DNA from: JBOGXF01 sp050694275
Lineage (GTDB): Bacteria; Actinomycetota; CADDZG01; WHSQ01
Direction: 5' to 3'
Length of the DNA stretch: 12,826 nucleotides
NCBI GenBank assembly: GCA_050694275.1
Contig: JBOGXF010000139.1
Location: 1-12,826 of the forward strand
The translations under genes and the position numbers were made by a program. Shown here piece by piece: positions 7,181 through 12,826 of the stretch (its first letter is position 1; each line of letters starts with the position of its first letter). The notes below the pieces were generated by a model. That model did not search any database, was not told where the DNA came from, and was given only the letters and a program-made list of their open reading frames with translations.

Positions 7181-8533
7181 TCATGAGCCCGGGCCCTTCG
7201 AGCCCTTGACCGCCCGGATCCGCGCCGCCTTGGCCCGGGCGGTGGCGACCTGGTCGCTCGAGCCCTTGGCGCGCTCCTCGGCGAGGACCCGCTCGTAGAC
7301 CGCGTCGGGGTCCTCCGCCGGCTCGACCTCGGGCGCGGTCTCTTGCCGCTGACCGCCCGGGGCCTCCTGGGGCGGCGTCTCCGGGCTCGCCTCGGGAGCG
7401 GTCGCCTCCGCCTGCGCCTCGGCCTCCGCGACCGCCTCATCGTCGGCGGCCTCGGCGGGAGTCGGGGCCACCGGTCCCTGCTCGGGCCTCGGCTCTGTGG
7501 CGGCGGGAGCCCCCGGAGGCGTGGGTTCGGGCTCTCCCTTCACCGGGGCGCTCGGGACCCGCTTGTCGGTGGCGACCGGAGTCGGGCCCCGGCCGATGCC
7601 ACGCTCGGCCTTGGCGCGTGCGACCTTGGCGCGTGCCTCGGCGACCTGTGGGGATGTGCCTGCGTCGCGCTGCTCTGTGAGGACGCGCTCGTAAGCCGCC
7701 TCGGGGTCCTCGGTGGGCGCGGGTGCCGGCGCCGGGGGGCTGGGCGCGTCGGTCTCGGCCTTCGCCGCGGGCACCTCCTGCTCCTGCACGGCGGCGGTCT
7801 CGGCCGGGGCGGGGGCCTGTTCCTCGTCGGAGGTTGCCGGAGCGGTCGGAGCCGCGGTCGGCGCCTTGGGGGTGGTCGCGGCCTGCTCGGGCCGGGCCTC
7901 GGCCGCGGATGCGGTCGGAGTCGCGGGCGTGGCCGCGGCCGCGGGCTTGCTCACGGGCGGAGTCTCGGGGGACTCGGGAGCGGGTTTCGGGGCGGTCGGC
8001 GCCTCGGGCAGGGGCTGCCCAGGCTGCAGCGCGCCCTCCTCGAGCGCAGGGGGCGGCAACACGGTCGACATCCAGTCCGACAGCTTCTCCTTCTCGTGAG
8101 TGAGCTCGCGGATGTCGTACTCGGCGTACTCGAACTCACGGCTCCAGAAGAGCGCGTCGTAGGGGCACACCTCGACGCAGATACCGCAATACATGCAGAG
8201 CGCATAGTCGATGGCGAAGCGGTCGAGCACGTTTCGCTTCCGCTGGCGCCCGCCCTCACGTTTCGGCGCCAGAGTCTCCTTGTGAGAATCGATGTAGATG
8301 CACCAGTCGGGGCACTCACGCGCGCACAGCATGCAGACGGTGCAGTTCTCCTCCTTGAGGGCGATCACGCCGCGCGTGCGCGGAGCGAGATCTTGTTTGA
8401 CGTTGGGGTACTGGATGACGGTGTTGTGCTTGAACAGGTGCTTGAGGGTCACCGCCATGCTCTTCAGAAGTCCGATCCCGAGACCGGGCTTCCTCGCGTT
8501 CTCCAATCTCTGCTTGACTTCGTCTATCGCCAT
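7181..8533 (-). CDS. nuoI: NADH-quinone oxidoreductase subunit I with long C-terminal extension
   Basis: 450 residues, against about 160-220 usual for NuoI. Residues 1 to about 160 are an ordinary NuoI. They carry two 4Fe-4S motifs, CTVCMLCARECP (Cys64, 67, 70, 74) and CMYCGICVEVCP (Cys113, 116, 119, 123). These bind clusters N6a and N6b, which pass electrons toward NuoB. From about residue 165 to the end the protein is low-complexity, rich in Ala, Pro and Glu, and probably disordered. Embedded in this tail are two copies of a 37-residue motif (276-312 and 408-444) with 23 identical positions. The frame is continuous from a clear NuoI core, and both motif copies are in frame, so a frameshift artefact is unlikely. 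The ATG at 8533 lies 10 bases after the nuoH stop, near a GGTGATG. What the tail does is unknown. Confidence 0.95.
   Translation of the reverse strand: MAIDEVKQRLENARKPGLGIGLLKSMAVTLKHLFKHNTVIQYPNVKQDLAPRTRGVIALKEENCTVCMLCARECPDWCIYIDSHKETLAPKREGGRQRKRNVLDRFAIDYALCMYCGICVEVCPYDALFWSREFEYAEYDIRELTHEKEKLSDWMSTVLPPPALEEGALQPGQPLPEAPTAPKPAPESPETPPVSKPAAAATPATPTASAAEARPEQAATTPKAPTAAPTAPATSDEEQAPAPAETAAVQEQEVPAAKAETDAPSPPAPAPAPTEDPEAAYERVLTEQRDAGTSPQVAEARAKVARAKAERGIGRGPTPVATDKRVPSAPVKGEPEPTPPGAPAATEPRPEQGPVAPTPAEAADDEAVAEAEAQAEATAPEASPETPPQEAPGGQRQETAPEVEPAEDPDAVYERVLAEERAKGSSDQVATARAKAARIRAVKGSKGPGS
7202..7312 (-). repeat. NuoI tail motif, copy 2 (residues 408-444)
   Basis: Begins DPDAVYERVLAEERAKG and continues SSDQVATARAKAARIRAVKG. 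It is predicted by eye to be two short helices joined at the Gly-Ser turn, rich in Arg and Lys. Against copy 1, 23 of 37 positions are identical, with the frame YERVL-E-R--G-S-QVA-ARAK-AR--A--G conserved. It lies almost at the C-terminus of NuoI. Confidence 0.85.
7598..7708 (-). repeat. NuoI tail motif, copy 1 (residues 276-312)
   Basis: Begins DPEAAYERVLTEQRDAG and continues TSPQVAEARAKVARAKAERG. It is the first of two related 37-residue modules in the Ala/Pro-rich tail of NuoI, separated from the second by about 95 residues of disordered-looking linker. Differences from copy 2 are mostly conservative, which suggests an old duplication kept under selection. I do not recognise the module. Confidence 0.85.
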
Positions 8534-8543
8534 GTCATCACCA

Positions 8544-9557
8544 CTACGTGTAAAGCACCCAGCCGCCGGTTAACAGGATCAGCACCAGTGATACGGGGAT
8601 CAGAAACGCCCACGCAAACTTCTGAAGCTGGTCCTCTCTGAGGCGCGGCATCGAAAAACGTAGCCACAAGATAAGGAAGACCATGAACGAGGTCTTGCCA
8701 AAGAACCAGAGGATGCCCGGAATCGATTCGAGGGGGGACCACGGGACGATGGGTTTGTAACCACCGAGAAACAGCGTCGCAGCGATTCCGGCGAACGCGA
8801 TCATGTGGCCCATCTCGGCGAAGAAGAAACCGAAGATGAACCGCATGCCCGAGTACTCGGTAAAAGCCCCGGTGATGATCTCGGACTCGGCGACCGGCAT
8901 GTCGAACGGAGGTAGGGCCATTTCGGCCATGGCTCCGGCCAGGAATATGATGAACAGCGCGAGCCCCAATCCTGGGGGCCACAAGATGAACGGCCAGTCC
9001 TGCGCCTCGACGATGCCCACAACGGACAGCGTGCCGGCGAGCATCGCAACGGCCGCGGCCGCGAGCACGATCGGCAGCTCGTACGCGATGAGCTGCGCAG
9101 CCGACCTGAGCGCACCGATGAGCGCGTACTTGTTTGCGCTCGACCACCCCGCCATTAGCACGCCGATCGTCCCGACCGATCCCATCGCCAGCAGATAGAA
9201 AATGCCGACGTCGAGGTCCTCGACAATCAGGGTGCGGTCGACCGGGATGACCAGATAAAGCATAAGTATCGGAACGAACACGACCGCCGGAGCGAGGCTG
9301 AACACCGGCTTGTCCGCCTTGGCCGGAATGATGTCCTCCTTGTAGATGAACTTGATCCCATCCGCGAGGGTCTGCGCCCAGCCGTGGAATCCACCGGCAT
9401 ACATCGGCCCGAGCCGATGCTGCATGTGGGCCATCTCCTTGTGCAGCACGTAGCCGCCGACGAGCGCTCCCACCGGCACCACGGTCAGGATGACGACAAG
9501 CTTGATCGCCAGCGCCCAGATGGGAGTGAGCTCGAAATTGGTGATGAATTCCGGCAT
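8544..9557 (-). CDS. nuoH: NADH-quinone oxidoreductase subunit H
   Basis: 337 residues. NuoH anchors the peripheral arm in the membrane and forms much of the quinone chamber. Motifs in order: KEMAHMQHRLGPMYAGG (40-56), QTLADGIKFIYKEDIIP (62-78), WSSANKYALIGALRSAAQL (138-156), IAYELP (157-162, with Glu160), and FDMPVAESEIITGAFTEYSG (218-237). The last is the conserved Glu-rich cytoplasmic loop. The ATG at 9557 gives the expected short N-terminus and lies 7 bases after the nuoD stop, with GGTGA upstream. The frame is open further upstream, but that part overlaps nuoD and looks non-native. In canonical operons nuoE, nuoF and nuoG stand between nuoD and nuoH; here nothing does. Confidence 0.96.
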   Translation of the reverse strand: MPEFITNFELTPIWALAIKLVVILTVVPVGALVGGYVLHKEMAHMQHRLGPMYAGGFHGWAQTLADGIKFIYKEDIIPAKADKPVFSLAPAVVFVPILMLYLVIPVDRTLIVEDLDVGIFYLLAMGSVGTIGVLMAGWSSANKYALIGALRSAAQLIAYELPIVLAAAAVAMLAGTLSVVGIVEAQDWPFILWPPGLGLALFIIFLAGAMAEMALPPFDMPVAESEIITGAFTEYSGMRFIFGFFFAEMGHMIAFAGIAATLFLGGYKPIVPWSPLESIPGILWFFGKTSFMVFLILWLRFSMPRLREDQLQKFAWAFLIPVSLVLILLTGGWVLYT

Positions 9558-9564
9558 CAGAGCG

Positions 9565-10728
9565 TCACCGATCGATGTCTCCGAGCACGAAGAAGTACGA
9601 ACCAAGGATCGCGATCATGTCGGCGACGAGCGCCCCCTTGAGGACGTGCCCGAGTGAAGAGACATTGGAATACGACGGGGTACGGATCTTCAGCCGGTAG
9701 GGCTGCCGGTCGCCGTCGGAGATGAGATACATCCCCAGCTCTCCGAGGGGGTTCTCGCAGCGGACGTACACTTCGCCTTCGGGAGCCTGGACGACGCGCG
9801 GCACCTTTCCCATCACCGGGCCGGACGGGAGCCCCTCGATCGCCTGCTCGACGATCTTCGCCGACTCGACGACCTCGTGCAGCAGCACCCAGAAGCGATC
9901 GAAGCAGTCCCCGTGAGGCGCGGTCTGGACGTCGAAGTCGAACTCGTCGTAGACGAGATAAGGCTCGTCCTTTCGGACATCCATGTCGATGTCGGACGCG
10001 CGCGCGATCGGACCGGTGACCCCGAACGAGTACGCGTCCTCCTTCTCGAGCAGGCCGACATTGACCGTACGCTGCTTGAAGATCTCGTTGTTGGTGAGCA
10101 TGTCTTCGTATTGATAGAGCCGCTCTGTTACCTGGCGGACCCCTTTCAGCGCCTGTGCGTAGAAGCCCCGAGGAACGTCCTCCTTGAGACCGCCGGGACG
10201 GAAAAACCCGAAGTGCATCCGCCCCCCGGTCACCATCTCCATCGCGAACTGAATGTCCTCGCGCTCTCGGAAGGCATAGAAGGTCGGGGTGATAGACCCA
10301 AGCTCGGCTCCGAAGGATTGAAAAAACATCAGATGATTGAGGATGCGATTCATCTCGCACAGGATTACGCGCAGCCATTGGCCGCGCGGAGGTACTTCAA
10401 GCTCCATGAGCTCCTCGATCGCGAGCGCGAGGGGAAGCTCGTTGTTGATACCGGAGAGCCAGTCCATGCGGCTGACGAGGTTCGTGATCTGACGGTAGTC
10501 GCGACCCTCGACGAGCTTTTCGTATCCGCGGTGCATGTAGCCGATGATGGGCTCGGCGTTGACGAGGATCTCGCCGTCTATCGTCGCCAGCAACCGAAAC
10601 ACCCCGTGAGTCGCGGGATGCTGCGGGCCGACGTTGAGGACCATCTCCTGTGTCGCGAGACCCCCCGCGGCCCGGGTCTCGGCGACGACCTCCTCCGGCG
10701 TGCGGACGTTCCGCTCGGTCGTGGCCAT
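9565..10728 (-). CDS. nuoD: NADH-quinone oxidoreductase subunit D
   Basis: 387 residues, the 49-kDa-type Q-module subunit that lines the quinone site together with NuoB. Present are VGPQHPATHGVFR (33-45, with the quinone-site His37), GYMHRGYEKL (63-72), PPRGQWLRVILCEMNRILNH, the GGRMHFGFFRPGG segment, and the C-terminal end VLGDIDR. This is a separate NuoD, not a NuoCD fusion. At position 90 the sequence reads RMDWLSG, where complex I usually has a Tyr that contacts the quinone headgroup. The codon is TGG at 10459-10461, so the Trp is certain from this sequence. The ATG at 10728 has GGAGG six bases upstream (10735-10739), and that site lies in the terminal arm of the nuoC/nuoD inverted-repeat element. 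Confidence 0.97.
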   Translation of the reverse strand: MATTERNVRTPEEVVAETRAAGGLATQEMVLNVGPQHPATHGVFRLLATIDGEILVNAEPIIGYMHRGYEKLVEGRDYRQITNLVSRMDWLSGINNELPLALAIEELMELEVPPRGQWLRVILCEMNRILNHLMFFQSFGAELGSITPTFYAFREREDIQFAMEMVTGGRMHFGFFRPGGLKEDVPRGFYAQALKGVRQVTERLYQYEDMLTNNEIFKQRTVNVGLLEKEDAYSFGVTGPIARASDIDMDVRKDEPYLVYDEFDFDVQTAPHGDCFDRFWVLLHEVVESAKIVEQAIEGLPSGPVMGKVPRVVQAPEGEVYVRCENPLGELGMYLISDGDRQPYRLKIRTPSYSNVSSLGHVLKGALVADMIAILGSYFFVLGDIDR

Positions 10729-10730
10729 TT

Positions 10731-10894
10731 AGTGCCTCCCCGCGTAAATACTCGTCACGCCAGAGCGCCCCTGCATCGCCGATCGCTGCGTTTCTCGTCG
10801 CAGCCGTACTCCCCGGTACGCCTGACTCCTCGCGCCTTGCGCTCGACGCGCAGTGACGCTCTGGACGTTGGCGCTACCTACGCGGGGAGACACT
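10731..10894. repeat. Structured inverted-repeat element between nuoC and nuoD
   Basis: The ends form a 16-bp inverted repeat with one mismatch (10731-10746 and 10879-10894). It contains a perfect 11-bp core, CTCCCCGCGTA/TACGCGGGGAG. Inside lie CCAGAGCG/CGCTCTGG (10760-10767 and 10857-10864) and CTGC/GCAG (10771-10774 and 10850-10853). Three local hairpins are also present: GCTGCG/CGCAGC (10785-10790, 10799-10804), CGTAC/GTACG (10805-10809, 10816-10820) and GCGC/GCGC (10832-10835, 10839-10842). The whole could fold as a branched, cloverleaf-like structure. One arm overlaps the nuoC stop and the other holds the nuoD ribosome-binding site. It may be a small non-autonomous mobile or dispersed element now serving the operon, or a cis-regulatory RNA. 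No coding sequence is apparent in it. Confidence 0.75.
10735..10739 (-). promoter_or_regulatory. Shine-Dalgarno of nuoD, inside a stem arm
   Basis: In the transcript the site reads GGAGG, six bases before the nuoD ATG, and is part of GCGGGGAGG. Most of it can pair with CTCCCC near 10884-10889, which lies just after the nuoC stop. A folded stem would hide the site. A ribosome finishing nuoC would cover the partner arm and expose it. Sequence and pairing are seen; the regulatory effect is inferred. Confidence 0.6.
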
Positions 10895-11483
10895 AGCGAC
10901 CCCCCGCCGCGGCTTCCTCGGGGTCCTTGGCCCCCGGCCATTCCTTGATGAACCGGCTCGGCAACCTGAACGACTTGCGCATGGGATGGCCCTCGAAGTC
11001 TTCGGGAAGATAGAGACCCCTCAGATGCGGGTGACCGGCGAAGTCGATGCCGAACATCTCATGGGTCTCCCGCTCGTGCCAGTTCGCTCCTCTGTAGACG
11101 GAGGTGATGCTCGGGCAGGTCGGATCATCCAGACCCACGGGGACGTGAACGTTGACGTGGATCGCGAACTCGGGCGAGTACACGTGGATGAGGACCTCGA
11201 GGTCGCCCGGGTCCTCGGCCTCGCCTCCCTCGCCGGTCTCGTCGTCCTTCTTGCGATCAGCACCTCCAAACTCCGATCGGTCGACCCCCGAAAGGAAGGT
11301 AAAGAACTCACACCTGAGCTCCGGGGCATCGCGCAACGCGGTCACCACCTCGACCAGGTTCTCGGGCGCGCACGTGATGTCGACCTGGCCGAAATTGACG
11401 CGTCCGTCGATCAGCTTGTCGCCGAGCACTTCCTGAACGCGTCTAAGCCCGTCCTCGGGAGCTACCCGCTCGAGCACCGGCAC
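10893..11483 (-). CDS. nuoC: NADH-quinone oxidoreductase subunit C
   Basis: 196 residues, the 30-kDa-type peripheral subunit that packs against NuoD. The signature is WHERETHEMFGIDFAGHPHL (residues 135-154) followed by YLPEDFEGHPMRKSF (158-172), the classic C-terminal NuoC motif. The start is GTG at 11483, one base after the nuoB stop. GGGAGGG lies seven bases upstream, a strong site that decides the start. Between the LSGVDRSEF segment and LEVLIHVYS there is a charged, Gly/Asp/Glu-rich insert (residues about 72-95) not usual at this place in the family. The TAG stop lies in the end of the inverted-repeat element at 10731-10894, so the last residues (EEAAAGGR) may differ from the ancestral C-terminus. 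Confidence 0.95.
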   Translation of the reverse strand: MPVLERVAPEDGLRRVQEVLGDKLIDGRVNFGQVDITCAPENLVEVVTALRDAPELRCEFFTFLSGVDRSEFGGADRKKDDETGEGGEAEDPGDLEVLIHVYSPEFAIHVNVHVPVGLDDPTCPSITSVYRGANWHERETHEMFGIDFAGHPHLRGLYLPEDFEGHPMRKSFRLPSRFIKEWPGAKDPEEAAAGGR

Positions 11484-11484
11484 G

Positions 11485-12015
11485 CTATATCCCTCCCGAG
11501 AGTCCCGGCTTGGGGATGTGTGGGATCTCGATCTGGTGCCCGCCCCACTTCTGCTGGATGTCCTCGCCCTGAATTTTCTGCTGCAACCGCAGGATGCCCT
11601 GCATCAGCGCCTCCGGTCGGGGCGGGCAACCGGGAACGTAGACGTCGACCGGCATGATCTGGTCGCACCCCTTGGTCACCGAGTAGCTGTCCCAGTACGG
11701 CCCGCCACAGTTGGCGCACGATCCCATCGAGATGACGTACTTGGGCTCGGGCATCTGGTCGTAGACGCGCTTCAGCGGCGCCGCCATCTTGTCGGTTACG
11801 GTGCCGGCGACCACGAGCAGATCCGCCTGGCGAGGCGATGCGGGAAACGGAATGACCCCCATCCGGATGACGTCGAACTTCGACGCGAACGCGGCCCCCA
11901 TCTCGATGCCGCAGCACGCGAGGCCGAACTGCATGACCCACAGCGAGTACTTACGGCTCCAGTTCAGAAGCCAGGAAACCGGGTCCGGGAGCTTGACCTT
12001 CTCCATCACAGCCAT
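11485..12015 (-). CDS. nuoB: NADH-quinone oxidoreductase subunit B
   Basis: 176 residues. NuoB carries cluster N2, the last Fe-S centre before quinone. All four expected cysteines are present: the tandem Cys34-Cys35 in FGLACCGIEMG, Cys100 in ISMGSCANCGG, and Cys130 in VPGCPPRPEALMQGI. I chose the ATG at 12015 because GAGGG lies seven bases upstream. This makes a 10-base overlap with the end of nuoA. A second in-frame ATG at 12006 (residue 4) overlaps the nuoA stop as TGATG and is a possible alternative, but it has a weaker ribosome site. The frame is also open farther upstream, inside nuoA, with no family similarity. The stop is one base from the nuoC start. Confidence 0.97.
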   Translation of the reverse strand: MAVMEKVKLPDPVSWLLNWSRKYSLWVMQFGLACCGIEMGAAFASKFDVIRMGVIPFPASPRQADLLVVAGTVTDKMAAPLKRVYDQMPEPKYVISMGSCANCGGPYWDSYSVTKGCDQIMPVDVYVPGCPPRPEALMQGILRLQQKIQGEDIQQKWGGHQIEIPHIPKPGLSGGI

Positions 12016-12380
12016 TCGAGCACCCTCTTCTTGATCGCATAGAGCAACGCGAGGGCGAGGATCGCGATGAAGATCGCCATCTCGACGAACGCCTGCGTCC
12101 CCAGACGCTCGAACACGATCGCCCACGGAAACAGAAAGACCGCCTCGACATCGAACACGACGAAGAGCAAGGCGAAGATGTAGTAGCGAACGTTGGCCTG
12201 GCTCCACCCCTCACCGATGGGATCGATCCCCGATTCGTAGGTGGTGAGCTTCTCGGGGTGGGAGACCGACGGGCGCAGCACTCTGGACAAAGCAAGCGTT
12301 CCGAACACGAGCACCACGCCCACCACGGCGAAAATGCCGATCGTGACGTACTGTCCGAAGTAGGTGCCGCCTTCAGGCAC
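12006..12380 (-). CDS. nuoA: NADH-quinone oxidoreductase subunit A
   Basis: 124 residues with three hydrophobic segments, a small membrane subunit at the junction of the two arms. The family signature is clear: KLTTYESGIDPIG (44-56), then NVRYYIFALLFVVFDVEAVF (63-82) and LFPWA. The loop has Ser50 where many homologues carry Cys (YECG); Ser is also seen in this family. The start must be the GTG at 12380: an in-frame TGA lies not far upstream, and there is no ATG, GTG or TTG between. GGGGAG precedes the GTG with an 11-base gap, longer than ideal. It is the first gene of the operon and overlaps the start of nuoB. Confidence 0.95.
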   Translation of the reverse strand: MPEGGTYFGQYVTIGIFAVVGVVLVFGTLALSRVLRPSVSHPEKLTTYESGIDPIGEGWSQANVRYYIFALLFVVFDVEAVFLFPWAIVFERLGTQAFVEMAIFIAILALALLYAIKKRVLEWL

Positions 12381-12544
12381 GGTCTCTGTCGCTCCCCGTT
12401 CGCGTCGACATAGCCATCACCAATCGTCGTGGATTCCAGCGATTTCAATGTGGGCTCGTGACCCTCAAAATCCCTGGATACCCGCCGAAAACTAACACGC
12501 AGGGCGCGACTGGCCGGGAGGTTGTCCGCATGTGAAACCGCACG
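12381..12544 (-). promoter_or_regulatory. Intergenic leader, probable nuo operon promoter region
   Basis: 164 bases without a gene between the FkbM-type methyltransferase stop and nuoA. It is the only sizeable non-coding stretch upstream of the operon, so the nuo promoter is likely here unless the methyltransferase is cotranscribed. I see TTGAAA (12443-12448 on the minus strand) as a possible -35 element, but no convincing -10 at the right distance. No strong terminator hairpin follows the methyltransferase stop. The 35 bases next to nuoA hold GGGGAG, its likely ribosome site. Confidence 0.4.
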
Positions 12545-12826
12545 TCACCGGGGGCGGGGGCGGGCGACGAAGTGCGTCGTCTCGGCGCGCGCCGCGACGA
12601 GGTCCTCGCACGCGTAGCCGAACCCTTGCAAGAGCGACTTGCACTCGCGGTCGAGGTCGGGCGAATGCGCCTCGATCACCAGGCTCGTCTCGCCTTGCTC
12701 GAGCAGCTTCGTGCCTCCGCGCAGGACGTTCAGCTCGCCTCCCTCGACGTCGATCTTGACGACCGCAGGGCTCCCGTAGCGGGCTGCGACGGCATCGAGC
12801 GTCGTGACTTCGACCTCGAGGCCCTT
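12545..12826 (-). CDS. FkbM-family methyltransferase, C-terminal part (runs off right edge)
   Basis: 93 residues plus a TGA stop are visible; the N-terminus lies outside the window. The sequence VVKIDVEGGELNVLRGGTKL is the hallmark of the FkbM (Methyltransf_21) SAM-dependent methyltransferases, which usually O-methylate sugars or polyketide-type products. Before it comes LEVEVTTLDAVAARYG, matching the usual strand and 'TLD' segment. After it comes SLVIEAHSPD and a final strand ending THFVARPRPR. The catalytic and SAM-binding N-terminal half cannot be judged. It lies on the same strand as the nuo genes and 164 bases before them, so cotranscription is possible but not shown. Its function is probably unrelated to complex I. 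Confidence 0.85.
   Translation of the reverse strand, partial: KGLEVEVTTLDAVAARYGSPAVVKIDVEGGELNVLRGGTKLLEQGETSLVIEAHSPDLDRECKSLLQGFGYACEDLVAARAETTHFVARPRPR

Noticed and set aside
7181..8041. NuoI tail as the product of a frameshift or fused neighbour gene
   Set aside because: The frame is uninterrupted, both 37-residue modules are in that frame, and the linker composition is consistent along its length.
7343..8641. Gly/Arg/Leu-rich open frame on the plus strand opposite the NuoI tail
   Set aside because: It reads as the complement of Ala/Pro/Glu-rich codons; the minus-strand frame is continuous with a clear NuoI core.
9558..9605. Longer NuoH start inside nuoD (frame open to 9605)
   Set aside because: The extra 16 residues do not match the family, and the ATG at 9557 gives the expected N-terminus just after the nuoD stop.
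10731..10894. tRNA gene, suggested by the cloverleaf-like fold
   Set aside because: The length, stem sizes and absence of T-loop and anticodon-loop consensus do not fit a tRNA.
12532..12759. Plus-strand open frame near the right edge
   Set aside because: Arg/Ser-rich shadow of the FkbM-type methyltransferase on the minus strand, which has the diagnostic KIDVEGGE motif.

Overview
The window comes from a bacterium with visibly high G+C DNA. Its core is a complete-looking run of complex I (NADH:quinone oxidoreductase-like) genes in the order nuoA-B-C-D-H-I-J-K-L-M-N. All lie on the minus strand, so they are transcribed from right to left (12380 down to 1292). The composition, the GTG and TTG starts and the Ala/Pro-rich protein tail suggest an Actinomycetota-type genome, possibly a metagenome assembly. 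That placement is inference; no marker gene here fixes the taxon.

Layout, left to right. Bases 1-239 (minus) hold the start of a probably exported protein that runs off the left edge. Divergent from it, 282-1208 (plus) encodes a sugar-phosphate nucleotidyltransferase with a left-handed beta-helix tail. Bases 1165-1282, between the convergent nucleotidyltransferase and nuoN, carry two adjacent palindromic units. The nuo genes follow from 1292 to 12380. Bases 12381-12544 are the leader and probable promoter region. At the right edge, 12545-12826 (minus) is the C-terminal part of an FkbM-family methyltransferase.

How the genes work together. NuoB, C, D and I form the quinone-reducing (Q) module with its Fe-S chain. 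NuoA, H, J, K, L, M and N form the proton-pumping membrane arm. The NADH-oxidising N module (nuoE, nuoF, nuoG) is absent: nuoD is followed by nuoH after 7 bases. Either those genes lie elsewhere or the complex takes electrons from another donor, such as ferredoxin, a flavodoxin or F420H2. Most junctions are tight or overlapping. The two exceptions, nuoC/nuoD and nuoI/nuoJ, are each filled almost entirely by a large inverted repeat.

Most interesting points. (1) The 164-base nuoC/nuoD element has terminal arms that contain the nuoC stop codon and the nuoD Shine-Dalgarno sequence, an arrangement that could couple translation of the two genes. (2) NuoI carries a roughly 285-residue Ala/Pro/Glu-rich tail with two copies of a 37-residue helical motif. 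(3) The operon lacks nuoEFG. (4) NuoD has Trp where the quinone-binding Tyr is expected. (5) Two REP-like palindromic units lie at the operon's 3' end, and the first overlaps the end of the neighbouring coding sequence.
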